Source: Chryseomicrobium excrementi (lineage in GTDB: Bacteria; Bacillota; Bacilli; Bacillales_A; Planococcaceae). From it: a DNA stretch of 64,000 nt. The notes beneath the pieces were generated by a model, which saw nothing but the letters and a program-made list of their open reading frames with translations, made no database searches and had not been told where the DNA came from. The translations under genes and the position numbers were made by a program. The stretch covers positions 1-64,000 of the forward strand of contig NZ_PCGR01000003.1 in assembly GCF_002798305.1 (NCBI RefSeq), in the 5' to 3' direction. Shown one piece after another: positions 56,831 to 64,000 of the stretch; the stretch's first letter is position 1, and each line of letters starts with the position of its first letter.

Positions 56831-57710
56831 AGCACCGCGAGAAATCGACCAGTTCGGGCTTGAGCATCCGGTGCAGTTGAACAAATGGATAGAGAAGATG
56901 CGCTACGAAGAACTACTCGACCTGTGCGATGGCAACCGCGTGCAGACGCAACTTCTTTACGGGGAGCCAGTTATCGTCGACTCGGTTGAAGGGGACTGGG
57001 CAAAAGTCGTCTGTCCGTGGCAGGCGTCGAAAAAAGATGAACGCGGCTATCCAGGATGGGTTCCAGTGAAACAGCTTGCGGAAGTCGAGCAAAGCACTCC
57101 ACAACAATTCGCGAGAGTGAAAGTGGGTAGGGCTCAGCTCTGGACAACGCAGAAGCAGCCGCTCCTAGTTCTATCGTTTAACACTATACTTCGCGTGAGT
57201 GGGGTGTCGGAAGAATTCACGGTGGTGCAAACTCCTCATGGAGAAGCGCTGCTAGCAACATCCGATATCGAACTTGTAACGGCTCTTGATGCATTCCCGA
57301 AACTAGACGGAGAAGCCATCGTGAAGCTGGCACTTCCGTTCCTTGACCTACCCTACTTCTGGGGAGGCATGTCGAGCTACGGCTACGACTGCTCAGGCTT
57401 CAGCTACCAGATGACAAAAGCGGCAGGCTATTTGATTCCGCGAGATGCGAGCGACCAGGCAGTAGCAGGATTAGAAGTAAACAAAGAGGATCAGAGCGAA
57501 TGGCAACTAGGAGACCTGTTGTTCTTTGCGAACGATGAAGGCACAGGCAGTGTGCGCCACGTCGGCATCTATTCCGGTAACGGACAAATGATCCATTCAC
57601 CGTCAACAGGGCAGTCGATTGAAATCCGAACATTAGAAGGTACGAAATTTGTGAAAGAGCTGTGCGCAGTGAGACGCTTTGCACGTGTGAGAGAAGGGGT
57701 GACGTTGTGA
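56775..57710 (+). CDS. ykfC: gamma-D-glutamyl-L-amino acid endopeptidase YkfC (NlpC/P60)
   Basis: 311-aa NlpC/P60 cysteine peptidase cutting gamma-D-Glu bonds in murein peptides after import. N-terminal SH3b-like domains are followed by the catalytic domain with Cys206 (YGYDCSGFSYQ) and His262 (RHVGIYSG). No signal peptide, so cytoplasmic. I choose the ATG at 56775 after GGGGG; earlier in-frame ATGs (56742, 56769) lie deeper in ykfB. Overlap with ykfB about 56 nt. Confidence 0.92.
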   Translation: MTTNWVCAVSVATVWTSPEAPREIDQFGLEHPVQLNKWIEKMRYEELLDLCDGNRVQTQLLYGEPVIVDSVEGDWAKVVCPWQASKKDERGYPGWVPVKQLAEVEQSTPQQFARVKVGRAQLWTTQKQPLLVLSFNTILRVSGVSEEFTVVQTPHGEALLATSDIELVTALDAFPKLDGEAIVKLALPFLDLPYFWGGMSSYGYDCSGFSYQMTKAAGYLIPRDASDQAVAGLEVNKEDQSEWQLGDLLFFANDEGTGSVRHVGIYSGNGQMIHSPSTGQSIEIRTLEGTKFVKELCAVRRFARVREGVTL

Positions 57711-58669
57711 CGAAAGAGGCATTATTGACAGTAGACAACTTGAAACGTCATTTCGACGTCGGTAGCAACCAGACATTAAAAGCCGTGGACGGCATTTCCT
57801 TTGAGATCCAACGAGGCGAAACGTTTGGCCTCGTTGGAGAATCGGGTTGTGGGAAATCCACAGCGGGCCGAACGATTTTAGGCTTGTACAACAAGACAGA
57901 AGGCGCCGTCGCCTACGAAGGTCAGCAGGTCCATGAGATGACAGGTGACGAGCGTCAGGCGTTCCTGAGAAAGATGCAGATGATCTTCCAAGATCCATAC
58001 GCATCGTTGAACCCACGCTCCACCGTCTTTGAAATCATCGCAGAACCGATGCAGATCCACGGGCTCTACAAGACGAAAAAAGAAGTCCAAGAACGCGTCT
58101 ACACGTTACTCGAAGACGTCGGCTTGAACCGTGACCACGCCAACCGCTATCCGCATGAATTCTCAGGTGGTCAGCGTCAGCGAATCGGGATTGCCCGTGC
58201 CTTAGCACTTGACCCAGAATTCATCATAGCGGACGAACCAATTTCGGCACTCGACGTATCCGTCCAGGCGCAAGTCGTCAAGCTGCTTCAAAAGCTGCAG
58301 AAAGAAAAGGGTTTGACGTATCTGTTCATCGCCCATGACCTGTCGATGGTCAAGTACATCTCCGACCGTATCGGCGTGATGTACCTCGGTCACATGGTCG
58401 AACTGACCACGAGCGACCAACTCTACGAAGAACCCCTGCACCCGTATACGCAGGCATTGTTATCAGCTATCCCGATTCCGGATCCGGACGTCGAAGAATC
58501 CCGCCAGCGTATTTTGTTAAAAGGCGAGCTACCGAGCCCAATCAATCCCCCATCCGGGTGTGTGTTCCGAACACGCTGCCCGTATGCAATGGATGTCTGT
58601 GCTGCAGAGAAGCCGGCTTGGAAAGAACAGAAGCCAGGGCATTTTGTGGCTTGTCATTTGTATAACTAG
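57707..58669 (+). CDS. ykfD: oligopeptide ABC transporter ATPase YkfD (DppF-like)
   Basis: 320-aa ABC ATPase, the second ATPase needed to pair with DppD. Walker [11 protein letters not shown]-loop [13 protein letters not shown], signature FSGGQRQRI, Walker B FIIADEP, and a C-terminal cysteine cluster [14 protein letters not shown]. The GTG start at 57707 overlaps the ykfC stop codon and follows AGAAGGGGTG. Last gene of the operon. Confidence 0.94.
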   Translation: MTKEALLTVDNLKRHFDVGSNQTLKAVDGISFEIQRGETFGLVGESGCGKSTAGRTILGLYNKTEGAVAYEGQQVHEMTGDERQAFLRKMQMIFQDPYASLNPRSTVFEIIAEPMQIHGLYKTKKEVQERVYTLLEDVGLNRDHANRYPHEFSGGQRQRIGIARALALDPEFIIADEPISALDVSVQAQVVKLLQKLQKEKGLTYLFIAHDLSMVKYISDRIGVMYLGHMVELTTSDQLYEEPLHPYTQALLSAIPIPDPDVEESRQRILLKGELPSPINPPSGCVFRTRCPYAMDVCAAEKPAWKEQKPGHFVACHLYN

Positions 58670-58676
58670 CTAAAAG

Positions 58677-58713
58677 AAACCACCAGACTTTTAAAGTTTT
58701 GGTGGTTTTGTTT
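58677..58713 (+). terminator. dpp-ykf operon terminator
   Basis: AAACCACCA and TGGTGGTTT pair (inner arms ACTTT/AAAGT), ending TTTGTTT; 8 nt after the ykfD stop. It also faces the convergent gene, which ends at 58718. Confidence 0.85.
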
Positions 58714-58717
58714 GGAG

Positions 58718-59539
58718 TTAAGGTGTAAACAGGTTGTTGATGAGAGCGATAAGACGCCACTCGCCACTCGCTTCTTCTTGTTCAAATACCATATGGAGAC
58801 TACGCCAATCGAGCCCGCTATATTGCTCCGTGCCCGCAGTATAGAACTCTACGACTTTTGCATCCGGAAATACAGAACTCAAGTAGTTCGTCGGATCAGA
58901 TTCTGGGCTTGTAGTGTCGACTAATACCTCGTCTGCTTCAAAGAAGCGCTCGACTTGAAGATGCTGTTCAAAGTACTCAGCAGGCGTCGTGCGGATATCC
59001 GTATTGGCTTCTCCATACCCCCACAGATACGTTGCCTCGTCATCAAGAAGAGTCGCAATCTCTGGTTGCGAGAAGCGGACGGTCGAATCGGACACCGAAA
59101 GGTAAGGGGATAATAGGAGTCCTTTCTCTTCATGTACGTAGCCTGCAAGTGTAGCCATGTCTCGTCTGTCCAGCGCTTGAAGGATGGCGTTCGCCCGTTG
59201 CTCGAGTGCGGCAGGATCAAACGGTTCGGGTTCTTCTTCGTCTTCGCCACTCACAATAGGCACAGTTGGTTCAGTCGGAGCTGGTGGCGTTTCTATCGCT
59301 GTATTTGGTGATGTCTGAAGCATGTTAAGAGATAGAATCGTTAGAATGAAAAGTGCAGCAATAGCAATAAGACCAGCAGTTATGCGAGGCGAGATGCCTC
59401 GAGTAAGCTTTTGTTTAGGAGCTTGTTGCTCGAGAGCCTTCATCACATTTTGATGAATGCGGTGCTGTGCGGATTCACTCATCCGGTACGTTGGAAATGC
59501 ATCAAGTTTGGTGTCGGCTGTGTGGTGTTGATCGTTCAT
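58718..59539 (-). CDS. putative anti-sigma factor, membrane-spanning
   Basis: 273-aa single-pass membrane protein directly downstream of an ECF sigma gene and overlapping it by 38 nt. A cytoplasmic N-terminus of about 55 residues contains SESAQHRIHQNVMKALEQQ, followed by one transmembrane helix (ITAGLIAIAALFILTILSLN), an acidic Pro-rich linker and an extracellular domain ending SGEWRLIALINNLFTP. The layout is that of RsiX-like anti-sigmas, but no ZAS zinc motif is seen. ATG 59539 has GGAGGG 6 nt upstream. Confidence 0.7.
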   Translation of the reverse strand: MNDQHHTADTKLDAFPTYRMSESAQHRIHQNVMKALEQQAPKQKLTRGISPRITAGLIAIAALFILTILSLNMLQTSPNTAIETPPAPTEPTVPIVSGEDEEEPEPFDPAALEQRANAILQALDRRDMATLAGYVHEEKGLLLSPYLSVSDSTVRFSQPEIATLLDDEATYLWGYGEANTDIRTTPAEYFEQHLQVERFFEADEVLVDTTSPESDPTNYLSSVFPDAKVVEFYTAGTEQYSGLDWRSLHMVFEQEEASGEWRLIALINNLFTP

Positions 59540-60053
59540 ACAAGTCCCTCCAATTCGGTTCATTTTTCAGTGCTTGAATTGCGCGGTGGTAGTTGGTCCT
59601 GACAGCCGTTTCCTTGCAGTCTAAAATCAGGGCTGTTTCGCTGACCGAGAGGCCTTGGATGCCTCGTAAAATCAACACGTCTCGAAACTTCTTTTTCTGC
59701 TGGTTGATCAACTGGTACAGTTCAGACTTTTCCTCATTCTCTAATAGAATCTGTTCAGGAGAAGAGCTGGTCTGCCGATGATTTGAGCTGTCTTGCCAAG
59801 GAAGAGAGAGACGACTAAGTCGCGTCTCTTTTGTTCGAGCTTTGTCGATCGCAACATTTCGTGCAATACGCATGAGCCAAGTCTTCGGACTGGCTTCTTT
59901 CCGGTAGCTCCCGAGGCCTTTGCCCGCTTTAATAAACACTTCCTGTACCAAATCCTCCACATCCCTAGTTCCGGTGTAATACACTAAAAAGTTGTAAATC
60001 TCTTGGCTGTAGAGATAGAACCAATCGGATATCGTTTCTTGATTGCTTTGCAT
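59502..60053 (-). CDS. ECF RNA polymerase sigma factor
   Basis: 183-aa extracytoplasmic-function sigma factor. Region 2 has DVEDLVQEVFIKA and SPKTWLMRIARNVAIDKARTK, region 4 has VLILRGIQGLSVSETALILDCKE. It is most like SigX-type sigmas. The preceding sequence contains an ECF-type promoter that could be its own target. GGGGGAT precedes the ATG. Translationally coupled to the downstream putative anti-sigma gene. Confidence 0.92.
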   Translation of the reverse strand: MQSNQETISDWFYLYSQEIYNFLVYYTGTRDVEDLVQEVFIKAGKGLGSYRKEASPKTWLMRIARNVAIDKARTKETRLSRLSLPWQDSSNHRQTSSSPEQILLENEEKSELYQLINQQKKKFRDVLILRGIQGLSVSETALILDCKETAVRTNYHRAIQALKNEPNWRDLYERSTPHSRHQT

Positions 60054-60088
60054 TCGTCTTTGATCCCCCTTTTAAGGTCTTTGCTTAT

Positions 60089-60116
60089 TAGACGGAAGTT
60101 TTTGTGTGGTGTGTCA
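60089..60116 (-). promoter_or_regulatory. ECF-type autoregulatory promoter
   Basis: Minus-strand TGACAC (60111-60116), 16-nt spacer containing an A tract, and CGTCTA (60089-60094), compatible with an ECF -35 and CGTC -10, 36 nt before the sigma gene. Confidence 0.45.
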
Positions 60117-60306
60117 AAAGGGATTGAATTCTAGATAAAAAACGATCCATGAGAAAATTTTTCATTTCATTGACATTGCTATATCAATTTTGGTTGAAAA
60201 TTTATATGGTGTATATAGGGAATAGAAAAATTCTCCATACAACTAGTATTTCGGAGATAAATAGAGAGTTGTGAAGTGGACGTTTACCGAACAGGGGGTA
60301 AGGAAA

Positions 60307-61263
60307 ATGGAATCGGAAGAAACAAGATTAGAAATGAGTTCGAAAAAGAGCATTTGGGAGAAGTATTTGTTCCCCATCACTATAGTTTCCTCTATAGTCG
60401 TTTCAGGAGTGGTTGGATATTCAGCAAGTCAGTGGGGCGAAAGAAGCTTTGCGTCAGATTCCGGTGAAGTAGAAGAAATGAAAGAAGAAATGACAAAAGC
60501 TCGGAATCAATCACTAGAAGTTATTGAAGCGGAGATTCCAGAAATACTTAGTGACTTGGAAACATATAGTGAAGATATAAAATTGGTAAGTGAAAACATA
60601 ACAATAGTTGAAAATAGCTTGCAACCAATAAGAGATGTATCAGAAAAAGTTAATACCGCTATATCGATTGCAAGAAATGTGAATGTAGTTACAAGAATAG
60701 GTTATATTGATAGATTTAGTAATAAATTAGAGGTTGCTCAAGTTAAGTTAGCAGAGATAGACTTAGTTCTACTCAATATGGAAAATCTAACAGTAATTCA
60801 AAAAGATATGCAAGAGTCACATGCGAAAATCTCAAACTTATATGGGGAATATCAAAAAGAAAAGAATATCGATTATTTATTAGATATTGATAAAGAGTTA
60901 AATTCCAACTTAGTTTATAGAATGGAAGAGCTAAAAAATCTCACAAACGAGGCTCATGAACTGCTAGAATTTTCCTCTGATATCGTTGAAACAACTAATA
61001 GCGTGGCAGACTTTTTAAACAATCCTACCGAAACTAGTAAGGAATTATTTGAAGCTGTTCAATTTTGGAAAGATGAAAATGAAAAGGCGGAAGCTGAGGA
61101 AGTAGATAAAGAGATTGAAGAAGATATTAAGACTTCTAAAGAAAAAATTCAAGACTTGCCGACTAAATTAGAAGAACAATCTAGAAATACCATTACATCC
61201 ATACATACGATTCAAAAAGAGCTTCAAACTGTGAAAATCACAGAAATGGTAATAGGGGAATAA
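60307..61263 (+). CDS. membrane-anchored coiled-coil hypothetical protein
   Basis: 318-aa AT-rich protein: a short cytoplasmic start, one transmembrane helix (YLFPITIVSSIVVSGVVGYSA, about 22-42), then about 270 residues that are almost entirely helical and heptad-like (VEEMKEEMTKARNQSLEVIE, LVSENITIVENSLQPIRDVSE and an acidic EEVDKEIEEDIKTSKEK), with no cysteines. It could be a spacer or structural protein outside the membrane. AGGGGGTAAGG precedes the ATG. Codon use is more AT-rich than its neighbours, suggesting recent acquisition. Divergent from the sigma gene. Confidence 0.7.
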   Translation: MESEETRLEMSSKKSIWEKYLFPITIVSSIVVSGVVGYSASQWGERSFASDSGEVEEMKEEMTKARNQSLEVIEAEIPEILSDLETYSEDIKLVSENITIVENSLQPIRDVSEKVNTAISIARNVNVVTRIGYIDRFSNKLEVAQVKLAEIDLVLLNMENLTVIQKDMQESHAKISNLYGEYQKEKNIDYLLDIDKELNSNLVYRMEELKNLTNEAHELLEFSSDIVETTNSVADFLNNPTETSKELFEAVQFWKDENEKAEAEEVDKEIEEDIKTSKEKIQDLPTKLEEQSRNTITSIHTIQKELQTVKITEMVIGE

Positions 61264-61295
61264 CTACATAACCTAACAGGAAAAGTGGGGATTAT

Positions 61296-61472
61296 ATGAT
61301 TAGTCACTTTCATCAAAACAATTTATTTATAATCCTGTTAATCGCTGCGACAGTAGTAAACATTTTCGTCGATAATGAACAATTCACTACTATATTTAAT
61401 GTCGTTGTTCTGATAGTGGTACTAGTAATCGCAGCTCTAACAAGAATAGGTAAGAGTAAGGCAAAAAGTTAA
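61296..61472 (+). CDS. small two-helix membrane protein
   Basis: 58-aa ORF with hydrophobic segments LFIILLIAATVVNIFV (about 10-25) and IFNVVVLIVVLVIAAL (about 33-48) and a basic tail GKSKAKS. GTGGGG lies 5 nt before the ATG. It follows the coiled-coil gene by 32 nt and is probably cotranscribed. No family recognised. Confidence 0.55.
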   Translation: MISHFHQNNLFIILLIAATVVNIFVDNEQFTTIFNVVVLIVVLVIAALTRIGKSKAKS

Positions 61473-61498
61473 GAGGTTTTGTTGTGTCATAAAACTAA

Positions 61499-61534
61499 AA
61501 ACGGTTGGTTCCCTAAACAGGAGCCAACCGTTTG
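61499..61534. terminator. bidirectional terminator between the small membrane gene and the peptidase
   Basis: ACGGTTGG and CCAACCGT stem with inner TCC/GGA around CTAAACA; A tract on the left (T run on the minus strand) and TTTGTG on the right. Confidence 0.8.
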
Positions 61535-61537
61535 TGT

Positions 61538-63118
61538 TTAGTTCTTACAGTACAACTCGACAAAATGAGATGGGTTCAATGTCTCACCTGTCACACGACG
61601 AATCTTTTCGTTCCAGTCATAAAGAGCGGCTGGTTTGAAGAAGTCGTTCAGAAGCATCTCACCCGCTTCTTTCGTGAAAAACTCTGGAGAGATCTGCGTC
61701 TCGATGTGGCGCTGCAGTTGTGCAGCCATCAGTTCACCCAATAGGTAGTTCTGGTAGTAGACAGGAGCTAGCGTGAAGTGGATTTTCGCTGCCCAGTCCG
61801 GGTTATTCGTTTCCTCAGGTGGCGTGACGAGCTGGATATCGTTCACTGTCTTCCACCACAGGGCGTTCAAGTCTTGATCCGGGTTTGCATACAGTTCTCT
61901 TTCGAAGTACACGAACGTCACGATCCAGCGCATGGAAATCAGCATCTGCAGTTGTTGGAACTCTTCAAGTTCCGGTGTCAGCTCATTTACTGTCGCTTCG
62001 TCCATTCCTAAGAAGTGGCTCAACCAGCGAGGGTCTTTGCCCATCTTGCCATACATCATCGCAATCGCCTCTGTTGTCAGCGTGTGGCTGTTTGTACGGA
62101 GCGTGAACGGCAAGTCCATGTCGAGGTATTTGAAATACGCTGCGTGGCCAAATTCATGCAAGTTTGTCTCTGACCAGTACGCATCTTCTTTCAAATTACA
62201 AAGCACCCGGACGTCACCAGAGCGGTCGATATCCATACAGAAAGCCGTCGGATTCTTCTTGTCTCGCGGGAAAAGGTCGCTCTTCGCATAGAGGTCATCC
62301 ACTTTGATGCCCATCGCATCGAATGTATCTGTCGTCAGTTGCAAGATGTCTTTTCCTTTATAGAACGTGTCCAAGTTCGTTTCATCCGAAGGTGGAGCTT
62401 CTTGGAAGAACGGATCCACGTAATGCCACGGGCGAATGTCTTCTGGTGCGATACCAAATTTCTTAGCTAGGCGCGCGTCCAGTTTCTCTTTCATTGCGCG
62501 GTATGCATCATCGGACTGTTCGACCAGATCATTGAAGATGCGGAACACTTCGTCACGGTCCAGTTCCTGCAACTCGAAGCTCATCTCATGATAGTCGTTG
62601 TAGCCAAGAAGGCGCGCTGCTTCGTTGCGCTTCTTCACGAGTTCGAGTAAATCTTTCTCGACAGCTTGCCCGACTTCTTTACTAGCGAACCAGACCTTCT
62701 TACGGAGTTTCTGGTCTTCGCTTGTCATCAAGACTTCCCGAATGTCATTCGCAGAATAGGCTTTGCCATCTACTTTAGGTGAGTACGTGTTGAACACTAA
62801 GTTCAGCTCTGCGTCTCGTTTCGCGAGATCTTCGATGATCGATTCCGGAAGTTGGTTGCTCTTCATGTCATTAAACAAAATCTCGAGTTGGCGCTTCTCG
62901 ATTTCTGTTCCTTCGCCAGAAGCAAGGAAGGCCTGGACCTGCTCGTATTTCTCTTTCGAAGAGAACAGCAGGTTGTACTGCGTGTCTGCGTCTCCAGCTT
63001 TCTCTGCCCACTCGGCCTCGCCTGTCGTTTGAGCCATCCAGGAAGCTTCTGAACCCACTTTATAGAGGCGTTCTGTTTCGTTATTAAAGTCATTTAAAAA
63101 TGTCTGTAGGGTAGTCAA
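61538..63118 (-). CDS. M2/M3-type zinc metallopeptidase
   Basis: 526-aa all-helical zinc peptidase. The active site is LHEFGHAAYFKYLDMDLP (HExxH near residue 327), followed by TLTTEAIAMMYGKM, whose Glu is the third ligand. The surroundings resemble the M2 (ACE-like) branch and the related M3 oligopeptidases; I cannot decide between the labels. No signal peptide, so a cytoplasmic oligopeptide hydrolase. TTG start at 63118 behind AAAGGAT. Divergent from fnr. Confidence 0.85.
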   Translation of the reverse strand: MTTLQTFLNDFNNETERLYKVGSEASWMAQTTGEAEWAEKAGDADTQYNLLFSSKEKYEQVQAFLASGEGTEIEKRQLEILFNDMKSNQLPESIIEDLAKRDAELNLVFNTYSPKVDGKAYSANDIREVLMTSEDQKLRKKVWFASKEVGQAVEKDLLELVKKRNEAARLLGYNDYHEMSFELQELDRDEVFRIFNDLVEQSDDAYRAMKEKLDARLAKKFGIAPEDIRPWHYVDPFFQEAPPSDETNLDTFYKGKDILQLTTDTFDAMGIKVDDLYAKSDLFPRDKKNPTAFCMDIDRSGDVRVLCNLKEDAYWSETNLHEFGHAAYFKYLDMDLPFTLRTNSHTLTTEAIAMMYGKMGKDPRWLSHFLGMDEATVNELTPELEEFQQLQMLISMRWIVTFVYFERELYANPDQDLNALWWKTVNDIQLVTPPEETNNPDWAAKIHFTLAPVYYQNYLLGELMAAQLQRHIETQISPEFFTKEAGEMLLNDFFKPAALYDWNEKIRRVTGETLNPSHFVELYCKN

Positions 63119-63258
63119 TTACATCCCATCCTTTCTCCATACTTATATTTCGCCACCCGTAATGAAAAGTCCTTTAAAATAGGAAAACATTCTCTAGCAA
63201 ATCGGAATGCGATGGTATAAAGTGGTATTATAAATGCAACTATCGGAGGTGGACCCAC

Positions 63259-63954
63259 GTGTATGTAGAAAAAGGTACGATTTCAGAGGACTTGAAGGAA
63301 TTGCTTGCGCTTCCGCATCATGTGAAGAGTTTCGCGAAAGATAGTTACTTGTTCCAAGAAGGCGATAAGATCCAGCATCTGTTCTTTCTGACGAAAGGGA
63401 AGGTGCAGCTTAACAAAGTGAGTTCGGATGGGCGAGAGTTGACGCTCCGGATCTGCGGAGAAGGCCAACTGCTTGGTGAAGTGTACTTGTATTCACCTGA
63501 TGCCCATTACATGCTCGATGCGAAAGTGAAAGAAGACGCGACGTGCTACTTGTTCCCAATCAAAGAGCTGGAGAACGAGCTGCAACACAACTCAAAGCTT
63601 GCGGCAGCGTTTATGAAATGGATGTGTCTGAACCAGCAAAAGACGCAGACACGCTTCCGGGACCTGCTATTGAATGGCAAGAAGGGCGCACTTTATTCGA
63701 CTTTGATCCGACTAACCAATAGCTACGGCGTCGAGAAAGCCGATGGCATCCTGATTGATGTCCATTTGACGAACCAAGACCTGGCGAACTTTTGCGGCAT
63801 GGCCCGTGAAGTGACGAACCGGATGCTAGCGGATCTGAAGAAGCAGCAAGTGGTGTCTACGATGGATGGGAAGCTGCTGATCCGTAATGTGAACTATTTA
63901 AAAAATGAAATTCAATGTGAGCACTGCCCGTTGACGCTGTGCCGGATTGATTAA
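63259..63954 (+). CDS. fnr: Fnr-type oxygen-responsive transcription regulator
   Basis: 231-aa Crp/Fnr-family regulator with an N-terminal cyclic-nucleotide-like beta roll (about 20-110), a dimerisation helix and a C-terminal helix-turn-helix (LTNQDLANFCGMAREVTNRMLADL). The C-terminus IQCEHCPLTLCRID has Cys220, Cys223 and Cys228, the cluster-binding pattern of Bacillus subtilis Fnr (Cys227, Cys230, Cys235), and Asp135 in RFRDLLLNG is a candidate for its Asp141 ligand. It probably senses oxygen through a 4Fe-4S cluster. GTG start with GGAGGT upstream. Confidence 0.88.
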   Translation: MYVEKGTISEDLKELLALPHHVKSFAKDSYLFQEGDKIQHLFFLTKGKVQLNKVSSDGRELTLRICGEGQLLGEVYLYSPDAHYMLDAKVKEDATCYLFPIKELENELQHNSKLAAAFMKWMCLNQQKTQTRFRDLLLNGKKGALYSTLIRLTNSYGVEKADGILIDVHLTNQDLANFCGMAREVTNRMLADLKKQQVVSTMDGKLLIRNVNYLKNEIQCEHCPLTLCRID

Positions 63955-63971
63955 CTAAATGCATGATACTG

Positions 63972-64000
63972 AACCACTTCCGAGCCGGAAGTGGTTTTTT
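63972..64000 (+). terminator. fnr terminator
   Basis: Perfect 10-bp stem AACCACTTCC/GGAAGTGGTT with loop GAGCC, followed by a T tract that runs to the window end. Confidence 0.9.

Overview
The window is the replication-origin region of a low-to-medium GC Bacillales chromosome. The gene order (16S rRNA, gyrA, gyrB, recF, yaaA, dnaN, dnaA, oriC, rpmH, rnpA, yidC, jag, mnmE, mnmG, rsmG, noc, parA, parB and onward to purA and walRKHIJ) is the classical Bacillus-type layout. Noc, YyaC, the jag/yidC pair, an Fnr with a C-terminal cysteine cluster and the rlmH-linked CxxH/CxxC gene point to Bacillaceae/Planococcaceae; I favour Planococcaceae, without proof.

Layout. 1-9.06 kb: leftward genes replicated away from the origin, ending in the first bases of a 16S rRNA gene behind tandem promoters. 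7.56-9.48 kb: bipartite oriC, with DnaA boxes both upstream of dnaA and in the dnaA-dnaN gap. 9.5-19 kb: rightward L34, RNase P protein, YidC/Jag, tRNA wobble-uridine modification, 16S methylation and chromosome segregation (Noc, ParA, ParB, with parS sites). 19-30.9 kb: DUF554, yyaC, an MscS channel, ychF, rpsF-ssb-rpsR, yybS-gdpP-rplI-dnaB and purA. 31-40.2 kb: a secreted LysM/G5/M23 endopeptidase, the essential WalRKHIJ cell-wall signalling operon and htrA. 40.2-41.1 kb: a dense DnaA-box cluster around a CxxH/CxxC gene and rlmH. 41.1-48.9 kb: accessory stretch of small unrelated genes in both orientations (ankyrin lipoprotein, two GNATs, YdjM-like, MBL, YhhN-like, small membrane proteins, a nonsense-interrupted heme monooxygenase, an M20 peptidase and a decaying repeat protein). 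49-58.7 kb: a complete dppABCDE-ykfABCD operon for uptake and breakdown of peptides and murein peptides. 58.7-64 kb: an ECF sigma/anti-sigma pair divergent from a coiled-coil membrane gene, an M2/M3-type peptidase and fnr.

Most protein-coding content is conserved. No undescribed multi-gene system stands out. The unusual material is in non-coding DNA: 21-bp-period degenerate tandem arrays on both sides of walRKHIJ, a four-segment hairpin between 11-bp direct repeats and a perfect Noc-site-like palindrome upstream of walR, two long palindromic elements sharing a core but not stems, and DnaA-box clusters outside oriC (mnmE and rlmH). Two coding sequences appear to be decaying: an HmoA/IsdG-type monooxygenase with an in-frame TAG, and an FG-GAP-like protein with a compensated frameshift.
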